DNA from: Siphonodentalium dalli
Taxonomy: Eukaryota; Mollusca; Scaphopoda; Gadilida; Siphonodentaliidae
Reading direction: 5' to 3'
Length of the DNA stretch: 64,000 bases
Assembly: GCA_032622095.1 (NCBI GenBank)
Contig: CP136061.1
Span: forward strand, 116,260,754-116,324,753
The translations under genes were made by a program, and so were the position numbers. This document shows, in pieces, positions 61,401 to 64,000 of this stretch (its first letter is position 1; every line of letters begins with the position of its first letter). The notes under the pieces are model-generated. The model saw only the letters and a list, made by a program, of their open reading frames with translations, did not search any database and had not been told where the DNA came from.

Positions 61401-63465
61401 AAATGATTGTATCATCACTTTACCTTTTTGTATCATGGTATGTGATATATCATTTTGAAGACAGATTCATCTCGGATATGTTAGATGATTAATTACATTC
61501 AGGTGTTCAGTTGAACGCCCAGACTCCACTTGTACATGTAGTAAGTCTTTTGAATGAAAGTCTGTTATAGAAGAGCAACGGGACGGGACTCGTTCCAAAA
61601 CAGCATCAACCCAAACGATATCCCAACCAGGGAAGGATCCAGGGCTCTTTTGATACCTGTTACAGGTTTGGGCACCCAAACTCTGGCGGCCTAAATGTCC
61701 CCAAATTGCAAGTGGATAGTTTTATTAAAGCTGAATTTTCTATATATTGAAGGAAATCTTATATTATAATTCAACAACATGCAATGCAAATCATCAATAT
61801 ACAGTTGATATAGAGCCTTTATTTGCTTAATCAAGTGTCCAGTGAGAAATATTTTAACCCTTTCATGACTGGGGCTTCTTGAAATTTAGCAAAAATCCTG
61901 TGCCAATGCATTCTCTTATATAAATGAGAGTCTCCCATCTAAGGAGCCTCGCATATATAAGATAATACATTGGCCTTTATCTTGATCTTGTAAGCAAGTG
62001 CATTTTCATATGCGGGATCTTTAATGCTGCACATAAGGGAGGGGGCAACCCCCTCCTGTACCTACCCCCATCTCAGGCCGTAGGCCCTCGGGATATGCCT
62101 TCGGCATATCATGGTCCAAAAACAGGTGTCCCCAAAAAATCCCTGGATCCATCCCTGATCCCAACCTATTGTGGACCGAGAAGACAGGGTCTAGCTTATG
62201 TAGTGGTTAACAGGACTACAATACTTACAATGTAAAGCCCCTAGCAATAAGCTCGGATTCTTGGATCAGTCTCACAGATTTCTTCAGATATGACATTACT
62301 TCCTCGCAGTCCTTCAAAAATGACTCAACTATTTCAGTCCGTTTTGCATACTGGCGTTTTTGCCACACCCAAGATATATACCAGCCAGCAGTATACATGA
62401 TATATGCCGCCGATGTTAGGAAGATGACATATGTGAAGAGAGCGGTCAACCAGCTGTAATCACCTTGATTTTCACAGCCAATCATCACAGATAGAAGGAG
62501 GATTATGCTAGAAAAGATAATAATATTACTAGAGAATTTCTAAATAAGGTAAACTACAAAAATAATGTATTCACAGTTCCAGACCTCCAGTTACAACTTA
62601 TTTTGTTTATAAAATCTAATTCCATAACACTATTAACTTCGTCCAACTGACATGTATGTTGGAAACATACAACATAGGCTTACAAAATCCAAATAAAGTG
62701 ATTTTCAATATAACAGCAATACTATAATTCTTTTTTGTTTTGGTTTTAATATTTTTATTCAGATCTCAGTTAATATTTAGTAAATGTTACATGTTAGTTC
62801 CATAAATTAAGTCACAATGTATCCATTAAAGTGTATATGAAATATGATAAATAAATATTTTTAGTTTTGATAATTTTGAGCCTTTCTTTAGTTCCGCAGA
62901 TGCCCATGCTGCTATACAGGATTGTTTATACAATCTAATTCCATAACACTATTAACATCCAAATGACATGTATGTTGGAAACATACAACATAGGCTTACA
63001 AAATCCAAATAAAGTGATTTTTACTGTAATAGCAATACTATTATTGTTTCTGTTCCCCTAAATCATCAATAGATGTTTAGTAATTCTGAGAACGCACAGA
63101 TGACATTGTCAACAGTTCTTATTAATTATCATATCAATATTGGCTGCTTAATAGAAAATATATTTTTTTTCGATAAAAAGTTTTTATGTTGGAGCGCATA
63201 TGGAACGAATTAATGTAAACTACTTCGAAGCAAAATCCCCTAAATAAAAACAAATTATGAATAAATAAAATTCAAATGGAGATGAATATAAACAAGAAAG
63301 GCTCAATTGTGTGGATTACCAAGAAATGACAAGTAGCGTATGACTGTGTTCTGGGTGCCTATGCTCTCCTTCCTCCATGTAATTTGATAAGTACTCCTTA
63401 TCCTCCTCATCCAGAGACTTGCATTTAATTAGTAGCATCGTCACTCTTTGTTCAAAGTCCTCTTT
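24492..63465 (-). CDS. VEZT: vezatin, last ten exons (790 codons in window; N-terminus off the right edge)
   Basis: Vezatin is a membrane protein of adherens junctions that links myosin VIIA to the cadherin-catenin complex. Coding exons, 5' to 3': 63465-63320, 62507-62229, 60011-59844, 57699-57561, 54789-54690, 51682-51466, 46512-46334, 28285-28182, 26599-26519, 25451-24492. All phases agree (2,2,2,0,1,2,1,0,0). From the first visible residue: hydrophobic segments at about 43-60 and 68-97, a charged helix ending RLIQESELIARGFTL, a Vezatin-domain middle (ELTDGYSVASLK, GLHQSEFIRRC, AVHSLQLHLQSALRR) and a Ser/Asn/Asp-rich linker. The conserved end is LSFGFTAGVAAMAVA with VETFGDSSEEED. These match vertebrate vezatin in the same order. 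Intron 28286-46333 is 18 kb of transposons. The assignment is by recalled family similarity; exon joins are inferred. Confidence 0.93.
25452..26518 (-). other. VEZT intron with MITE copies
   Basis: Contains a family G hairpin piece (about 25735-25860, CATTGGCATAGGG and AGGAAGCTCCAGCCATGG). It also holds a family A MITE lacking its left tip (about 25940-26424, ending GAGATAGACCATATTTAA). Confidence 0.6.
26519..26599 (-). CDS. VEZT: VEZT exon (27 codons)
   Basis: Acceptor TTGTGAACAG, donor AAAAG|GTAAAC, phase 0 on both sides. Encodes VFEAYTDHEEAVDFSGG and WDAPLSAEEK, matching the acidic EAYVDD-type segment of vertebrate vezatin. Confidence 0.88.
26600..28181 (-). other. VEZT intron with nested Harbinger-type MITE
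   Basis: Nothing recognised to about 27120. A family F hairpin follows (about 27130-27238), whose internal arm is split by the Harbinger-type MITE at 27293-27905. The F element resumes (TTAGTTTCTCTTATCCCCAA) to a second hairpin near 28040-28140. Confidence 0.65.
27293..27905. mobile_element. PIF/Harbinger-type MITE copy 1 (613 bp)
   Basis: Ends GGCCCAAAAAAAACAAGGTT and the complementary CACTTTGTTTTTTTGGCC, with TTA duplicated at 27290-27292 and 27906-27908. Three-base TWA/TTA duplication with GG(G/C)-starting ends fits PIF/Harbinger. The minus-strand open frame across it shows no transposase motif. A second copy lies inverted at 47835-48494. Confidence 0.75.
28182..28285 (-). CDS. VEZT: VEZT exon
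   Basis: Acceptor TTTTGTTCACAG completes the codon G|AC. Encodes DQKTQPDTKHVAAAVSEKK and APIHLFEIGDPVIIDQ. Donor CAG|GTTCGT, phase 0 out. The sequence is poorly conserved, and placement rests on phase and good sites. Confidence 0.82.
28380..29370. repeat. microsatellite-tailed tandem-unit repeat, diverged copy
   Basis: Units with AACTGGTAAAACCCAAAATC, TCGAACTTGGCCCATATTTT and TAAAGTTATCAACCGGAAAC, ending GAACAGACGGATAGGTGGAC. Interrupted at about 28850-29195 by DNA ending in (CTTAT)n. Confidence 0.5.
28850..29195 (+). mobile_element. probable retroposon 3' end with TTATC repeat tail
   Basis: Ends AAATAAAATTTATCTTATCT with the pentamer repeated. Short-unit tails like this are common on CR1/L2-type LINEs and their SINEs. 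No coding remnant is seen, so the class is uncertain. Confidence 0.4.
30890..31699. mobile_element. hAT-type non-autonomous transposon (810 bp)
   Basis: Ends CAGACCTGTTAACC and GGTTAACAGGTCTG are complementary. The 8-base target CTCCTGAT is perfectly duplicated at 30882-30889 and 31700-31707. An 8-bp duplication with CAG-starting ends is the hAT signature. CTCCCGGA motifs cluster near both ends. No transposase frame. Confidence 0.85.
32131..32460. mobile_element. MITE abutting the 9.1 kb element, family M
   Basis: Left AATATAATATATATTTCCTT, AAAGAAAGCCTGAACACTGA; right is the complement (CTTTCTTTAAGGAAATATAT). Its first 190 bases match, inverted, the right end of the 9.1 kb element (41355-41546), including GTTAACTTTTTGTGGTCGCC. 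It looks like a deletion derivative lying end to end with its relative. Confidence 0.65.
32640..32885 (-). other. unrecognised open frame in the 9.1 kb element
   Basis: An 81-codon frame with ordinary protein-like composition (AKAERELVSSHLKSAGFLEL, TDEEQRIARFARNSEL). The amphipathic charged stretch suggests real past coding. I match it to no family and see no catalytic motif. An opposite-strand frame at 32945-33223 is Pro/Gly-rich and also unmatched. Confidence 0.35.
33419..33910. repeat. two-copy tandem repeat, about 245 bp
   Basis: CTGAGGTACCTATGTATCAC, an ATATATA-rich part, CATGTCAGAAGGCCCTTCCA and AAAGCTGCGCCCA occur at 33430-33660. They recur, diverged, at 33665-33905. Confidence 0.7.
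33911..35376. other. inside of 9.1 kb element, nothing recognised
   Basis: Base composition is mixed and only short frames are present. The longest minus frame (34575-34769, Arg/Pro-rich) has no known motif. Confidence 0.4.
35377..35847 (-). other. possible decayed coding segment, unrecognised
   Basis: Two abutting minus-strand frames (35572-35847, then 35377-35571) encode protein-like text such as NSVEYMIRLSYSASTSLSNF, YYSELYPKLTHPFKIGG and KKKRWGLGYYDSEYGSN. Diverged DNA at 40550-40910 is collinear with 35600-35970 in the same orientation (NSVHGLILVTEH against NSVEYMIRLSYS). It could be the element's own gene or a captured host exon. Confidence 0.35.
36035..36487 (+). repeat. 5' LTR (453 bp)
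   Basis: Carries a TATATAAGG promoter-like motif near the start (GGCGTATATAAGGTTAATCT) and AATAATAAATCTC as poly(A) signal near 36409. Opens with TG and closes with CA. Confidence 0.85.
36496..36506 (+). promoter_or_regulatory. tRNA-His type primer-binding site
   Basis: TGGTGCCGTGA complements the CCA end, discriminator A and seven acceptor-stem bases of animal tRNA-His. It lies nine bases after the 5' LTR, a normal distance. The match breaks after 11 bases. Confidence 0.6.
36510..39949. other. interior of the LTR element, non-coding
   Basis: The longest frames (36872-37168, 39532-39768) show no gag or pol signature. A two-copy duplication of GAAAATTGTNCTGAATAAAG is at 37998-38058. A hairpin CAAGTTTTTTGTCTTAGGAC with its complement lies at 39901-39930, just before the polypurine stretch. 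Confidence 0.55.
39950..40402 (+). repeat. 3' LTR (453 bp)
   Basis: Same length as the 5' LTR, with only about five base differences (for example GAACACACAC against GAACGCACAC). Confidence 0.85.
41355..41546. repeat. right terminal repeat of the 9.1 kb element
   Basis: Reverse complement of 32150-32345 (family M left end) over about 190 bases. Only its outer 40 or so bases match the element's own left end at 32461. Confidence 0.7.
43006..43969. other. VEZT intron, includes a repeat shared with 59.3 kb
   Basis: 43020-43260 matches the reverse complement of about 59310-59530 (GTAAATATTTACAATT, CAGACTATGTTTTCTATG, TTACATTCCTCCAGTTGGCA), so it is a dispersed repeat of unknown class. The rest is plain. 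Confidence 0.5.
43970..45305. repeat. 1.3 kb repeat, inverted partner of 9.84-11.15 kb
   Basis: Collinear with the reverse complement of the left copy. The minus-strand frame 44670-44930 (VIFTKVTYTRRVLCFLQPHY, NIESMFNAEITALNDDHLIF) matches the left copy's frame closely. Confidence 0.65.
45306..46050. other. VEZT intron, no recognised feature
   Basis: Only short frames, no clear repeats. Confidence 0.4.
46051..46299. mobile_element. piggyBac-like MITE, family P copy 2
   Basis: CCTTTCAATATTAAATGAAT, then ACATTGGAATGGTCTATTAT, GAACATTTCCTAAGGGAACT and a right end CAGTATAGAGCGGG before TTAA at 46300. It ends only about 30 bases downstream of the VEZT exon's donor. Confidence 0.65.
46334..46512 (-). 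CDS. VEZT: VEZT exon
   Basis: Acceptor TCTTTCTAG completes AG|A. Encodes VHNLNQILEDKCQDD, NAWGQMLAEVKGELKACSCC and YEKLMKTPNAG. Donor GCTG|GTAAGT, phase 1 out. Corresponds to the helical coiled-coil-like part of the Vezatin domain. Confidence 0.88.
46513..47450. other. VEZT intron with a diverged microsatellite-tailed repeat
   Basis: About 46735-47235 shows CATATAACTCTTGCAAAAAT, GAAACTAGAGTTATCATTCG and a short tail GGACAGACAGACGGACACAT, like families B-D but eroded. A 20-base duplication (CCCATAACTTGTGACGGTGG) lies at 47250-47292. Confidence 0.5.
47835..48494. mobile_element. PIF/Harbinger-type MITE copy 2 (660 bp, inverted)
   Basis: GGCCAAAAAAAAAAGTGTTT to TTTTTTTTTTGGCC, with TAA duplicated at 47832-47834 and 48495-48497. 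Reverse complement of 27293-27905. The flanking family A sequence is continuous across it. Confidence 0.8.
48625..50144. mobile_element. microsatellite-tailed repeat, family B copy 2
   Basis: AACAAGAGCATCGCTAGGGC to AAAAGGGCGTATAAAA, with about three 165 bp units (49540-50045) and a 50045-50100 tail of GACGGACGGACAGACAGACG. It contains family C copy 2. Flanking family A text rejoins with no obvious long target duplication. Confidence 0.7.
48694..49475. mobile_element. family C copy 2, with 181 bp tandem units
   Basis: AAAAGGTCGCAGACCACATG, GTCCCCCGAC at the left and CCGACGGAAACGTCGGGGGA at the right. Inside are three nearly identical units of about 181 bp (ATATAGATGTTGCAAATCAC, CCCAGAGTTTCAAATCTCTA, GTAGGAGGAGTTGATTACAC) and a tail of GGACGCACGGACAGAGGGAC. 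Confidence 0.7.
50171..50584. other. VEZT intron, nothing recognised
   Basis: No repeat family or coding exon is visible. Confidence 0.4.
50589..51456. mobile_element. piggyBac-like MITE, family P copy 3, interrupted
   Basis: Left TTAA (50585-50588)|CCCTTTCTTTAGTGAATGG; right GTTTAGTATAGAGAGGG|TTAA (51457-51460). The middle (about 50840-51424) is foreign DNA ending AAAACTTATCTTATCTTATC, apparently a retroposon flanked by the similar words CTCACCAATGA and CTCGTCAATGA. The right end stops five bases from the VEZT donor. Confidence 0.7.
50845..51426 (+). mobile_element. retroposon-like insertion with TTATC tail
   Basis: Interrupts the P MITE and ends in (CTTAT)n, like the segment at 28850-29195. 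The imperfect 11-base flanking repeat supports insertion. No frame is recognised, so SINE or LINE tail cannot be separated. Confidence 0.5.
51466..51682 (-). CDS. VEZT: VEZT exon
   Basis: Acceptor ATTTTCTTTTAG|GT. Encodes GLDDLLTKIKTMMQVKSQEL, KRVYNRQKCSFIEKD and the strongly conserved AVHSLQLHLQSALRR. Donor AGGAG|GTTGGT, phase 2 out, whose +6 base is the first T of the MITE target TTAA. Confidence 0.92.
51780..52044. mobile_element. family G hairpin MITE (265 bp)
   Basis: TTAA (51776-51779)|CCCTTTCATGACGGGAG to CTCCAGTCATGGAAGGG|ATAA. Internal hairpins are formed by CCAGTGTATTCTCTTATATA and GCATATAATAAGAGAATGCA, then a second pair ending GCATATATAAGAGAATATAT. Confidence 0.75.
52333..52450. 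repeat. 118 bp GC-rich hairpin
   Basis: TAAATGGGTTTGTCGATACG, GCACGAGTGCTGTC mirrored by ACAGCACGAGTGCCGTATCG, ACAAACCCATTTA. The loop region GAGGCGCTTGCGCCTC is itself a palindrome. Confidence 0.8.
52525..52644. mobile_element. family P MITE, right half
   Basis: TTATTATCTGAACATTTCTT and AATGAGTATTTAGTATAGAA, then AGGG before TTAA at 52645. It is followed directly by the 50-bp array. Confidence 0.6.
52661..54710. repeat. 50-bp tandem array, 41 units, derived from a VEZT splice junction
   Basis: Exactly periodic at 50 bases with very few changes: TGTATAGTCATCATGGATAT, GATACCCAACCTTGTGGTTA, TGACTCTCCA. Main variants alternate TATAGTCA and TACAGTAA near the start and GATACC/AATACC. The last unit (54661-54710) contains the true minus-strand donor and the final 21 bases of the VEZT exon. 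The other units are copies of that junction with GTAAGT changed to GTTGGG. Confidence 0.95.
54690..54789 (-). CDS. VEZT: VEZT exon (3' end inside the array's last unit)
   Basis: Acceptor CTTATTTCAG. Encodes GINHLAGLHQSEFIRRCCLW and FHKPLREESHNHRG, aligning with the QSSEFFRR region of vertebrate vezatin. Donor AGGG|GTAAGT, phase 1 out. Confidence 0.9.
54790..57560 (-). other. VEZT intron, few features
   Basis: Open frames at 55337-55579 and 55875-56147 have no family resemblance and no splice partners. A family P MITE is at 56785-56983. Confidence 0.5.
56785..56983. mobile_element. piggyBac-like MITE, family P copy 5 (199 bp)
   Basis: TTAA (56781-56784)|TCCTTTCTATACTAAATGG to ATGAGTATTTATTATAAAAA, AGG|TTAA. 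ACATTGGAATGGTATATTAT and TTATTATCTGAACAATTCC lie inside. Confidence 0.75.
57561..57699 (-). CDS. VEZT: VEZT exon
   Basis: Acceptor CTTTAATTAG completes TG|T. Encodes DVDSMSYLALIPLSEYGP and AEKQLYELTDGYSVASLK, matching the NFTDGFSLPALK region of vertebrates. Donor AAG|GTAAGA, phase 0. Confidence 0.92.
57756..57937. mobile_element. family G double hairpin (182 bp)
   Basis: CCCTGTGCCAATGCATTCTC at the left, its complement at the right. Each side is itself a hairpin centred on CGACCATAGGTCG or CGACCTATGGTCG. It sits 57 bases upstream of the VEZT acceptor, so it lies in the intron end. Confidence 0.85.
58722..58889. repeat. 168 bp hairpin with GC-rich core
   Basis: CGATACATGTATCGCGACTC, GGCTAGTTTTTGTGGCCATA, TAGCGACTCGGCGACC with a near-complete complement on the right (CGTCGCTATATGGCCACGAA). 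CTCGGC/CTCGTC differences show the arms are slightly diverged. Confidence 0.8.
58913..59150. mobile_element. family G hairpin MITE
   Basis: TTAA (58909-58912)|CCTTTTCATGACAGGAGC, then paired CAGTGCATTCTTTTATATAT and GCATATATAAGAGAATGCTC, and a second pair near 59055-59120. The right end fades. Confidence 0.65.
59151..59843. other. VEZT intron with dispersed repeats
   Basis: 59310-59530 is the inverted counterpart of 43020-43260. 59705-59832 is a decayed family F hairpin (GCAGAATGAGGTCATCAGAC, TTCACCCTCTGGGGACCTCA) ending 12 bases from the exon. Confidence 0.55.
59844..60011 (-). CDS. VEZT: VEZT exon
   Basis: Acceptor TATGTTTTTTTCAG completes TT|A. Encodes LVSHRSPVSLLEQSKLCA and PELRRTVFHTGRNLLLFF, aligning with the LVSAA and LRKAVYRTLRANF regions of vertebrate vezatin. 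Donor TTCTG|GTAATT, phase 2. Confidence 0.88.
60012..60840. other. VEZT intron, nothing recognised
   Basis: Only short frames and no recognised repeat family. Confidence 0.4.
60841..61303. mobile_element. 463 bp inverted-repeat element built on family G hairpins
   Basis: Outer arms TATGTGTCCCGCCATATCAA, ATCCAGTCGGAAGTCGGGAT, TTTTTTACCCTGTGCCAATG are mirrored at 61190-61303. Each arm contains a G hairpin (60895-60962, 61183-61252). About 215 bases of unique DNA lie between. Confidence 0.8.
61304..61853. other. VEZT intron, nothing recognised
   Basis: A minus open frame at 61467-61679 has no splice support in phase with the neighbouring exons. Confidence 0.4.
61858..62040. mobile_element. family G hairpin MITE, 3' decayed
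   Basis: TTAA (61854-61857)|CCCTTTCATGACTGGGGC, then CCAATGCATTCTCTTATATA with its partner GCATATATAAGATAATACAT. The right end near 62035 is degraded. Confidence 0.65.
62229..62507 (-). CDS. VEZT: VEZT exon (transmembrane region)
   Basis: Acceptor TTATCTTTTCTAG completes TG|C. Encodes the rest of the first hydrophobic segment (IILLLSVMIG), the second (LFTYVIFLTSAAYIMYTAGW, then YISWVW) and the helix ending RLIQESELIARGFT, the best-conserved vezatin block. Donor ACATT|GTAAGT, phase 2. Confidence 0.95.
62510..63319 (-). other. VEZT intron with a local direct duplication
   Basis: About 95 bases (CTAATTCCATAACACTATTA, ATGTATGTTGGAAACATACA, CCAAATAAAGTGATTTT) occur at 62614-62706 and again at 62933-63021, differing slightly in the middle. 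Confidence 0.7.
63320..63465 (-). CDS. VEZT: VEZT exon (first visible)
   Basis: Acceptor CTACATTTTCCAG. Encodes KEDFEQRVTMLLIKCKSLDE, EDKEYLSNYMEEGE and the start of the first hydrophobic segment (TLLVIS). Donor CTTG|GTAATC, phase 2. Phase at the 5' side reads as 0 and needs the missing upstream exon to confirm. Confidence 0.85.
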
Positions 63466-63514
63466 CTGGAAAATGTAGAACAACCTTTGATAATCTTTAC
63501 TCACAGGGGGAGGC

Positions 63515-63766
63515 AAGCCTTGAAATAGGGTGTCTGTCATTTGCAGAATGAGGTCCCCAGAGGGTGAATTTAGTGATGCTACCCCACATAGCGGGCTAGC
63601 ATCACCAAATTCACCCTCTGGGGACCTCATTCTGATTACACCTCAGCAGAATGAGGTTCCCAGAGGGTGAATTTGGTGATGCTAGCCCACTATGTGGGGT
63701 AGCATCACTAAATTCACCCTCTGGGGACCTCATTCTGCAAATGACAGACACCCTATTTCAAGGCTT
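63515..63766. mobile_element. family F double-hairpin MITE (252 bp)
   Basis: AAGCCTTGAAATAGGGTGTC at the left with exact complement at the right. Inside lie two hairpins of about 91 bases (63544-63633, 63649-63737) joined by ATTACACCTCAG. It lies 50 bases from the VEZT exon. Confidence 0.88.
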
Positions 63767-63774
63767 TGGGGGGA

Positions 63775-63836
63775 GGAATCTTTTATTATGGATAATTATA
63801 TTAAGAGTTATATAATTATCCATAATAAAAGATTCC
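63775..63836. repeat. 62 bp perfect hairpin
   Basis: GGAATCTTTTATTATGGATA, ATTATAT and the exact complement around TAAGAGT. Immediately follows the double-hairpin element. Confidence 0.8.
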
Positions 63837-63887
63837 TGTCCCTGTGTCTTTACTTTATAAGATATTTTTGTCACCTGTCAAATTTAA

Positions 63888-64000
63888 CCCTTTCTATACT
63901 AAATACTCATTGATGAGTAATTCCCATAGGAAATGTTCAGTTGATAATTTATAGGTCGTTTGTTGAACTTATTATCTGAACATTTCCCACAATTAAATAT
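63888..64000. mobile_element. piggyBac-like MITE, family P, cut by window edge
   Basis: TTAA (63884-63887)|CCCTTTCTATACTAAATAC, then AATGAGTAATTCCCATAGGA. It reads like two right-end blocks of family P placed together. Continues past the end. Confidence 0.6.

Noticed and set aside
61467-61679. Minus-strand frame between VEZT exons, considered as an extra exon
   Set aside because: Flanking exons already join in phase (TT|A) and continue the family alignment without it.

Overview
The window is animal nuclear DNA: AT-rich, genes split by long introns with GT-AG borders, and densely packed with short inverted-repeat transposons. Gene content (a vezatin orthologue, paired-class homeobox genes) and the repeat types (elements tailed with GACGGACAGACGG-like runs, repeats opening with AACAAGAGC) suggest a lophotrochozoan invertebrate such as a mollusc or a relative. 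The species itself cannot be read from the sequence.

Two host loci account for the coding DNA I can support. (1) On the + strand, 0-17.3 kb, lie two tandem copies of a divergent paired-class homeobox gene. Only the last exon of the first copy is in view (403-667). The second copy is complete: TATA box near 11742, a non-coding 5' exon, and four coding exons at 13168-13242, 13601-13702, 14139-14386 and 16756-17029, encoding 232 residues. (2) On the - strand, 24.5-63.5 kb, lie the last ten exons of vezatin (VEZT), an adherens-junction membrane protein. All ten join in frame into 790 codons plus a stop. The N-terminal exons and promoter lie beyond the right edge.

Between the two homeobox copies sit a decayed C2H2 zinc-finger array (1.4-2.64 kb), a foldback-like element with tandem-repeat arms (3.7-6.6 kb) and several TTAA-flanked MITEs. 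Homeobox intron 1 carries a dead LINE reverse-transcriptase tail.

The 18 kb VEZT intron 28286-46333 is a transposon nest. A tandem-unit dispersed repeat (29.55-43.0 kb) was split by a 9.1 kb element with terminal inverted repeats (32461-41546). That element was split in turn by a 4.4 kb LTR retrotransposon (36035-40402) with identical-length LTRs and a tRNA-His type primer site. A hAT-type element with a perfect 8-bp target duplication sits in the left half. A second nest lies at 47455-50170: a TTAA MITE split by a Harbinger-type MITE and by a microsatellite-tailed element that itself carries another insertion.

The most unusual structure is a 41-unit, 50-bp tandem array (52661-54710). It grew from the exon/intron junction of a VEZT exon, so about 40 diverged copies of the splice-donor region follow the true donor. 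I found no prokaryotic genes, CRISPR arrays or rRNA, and no tRNA gene I could support.
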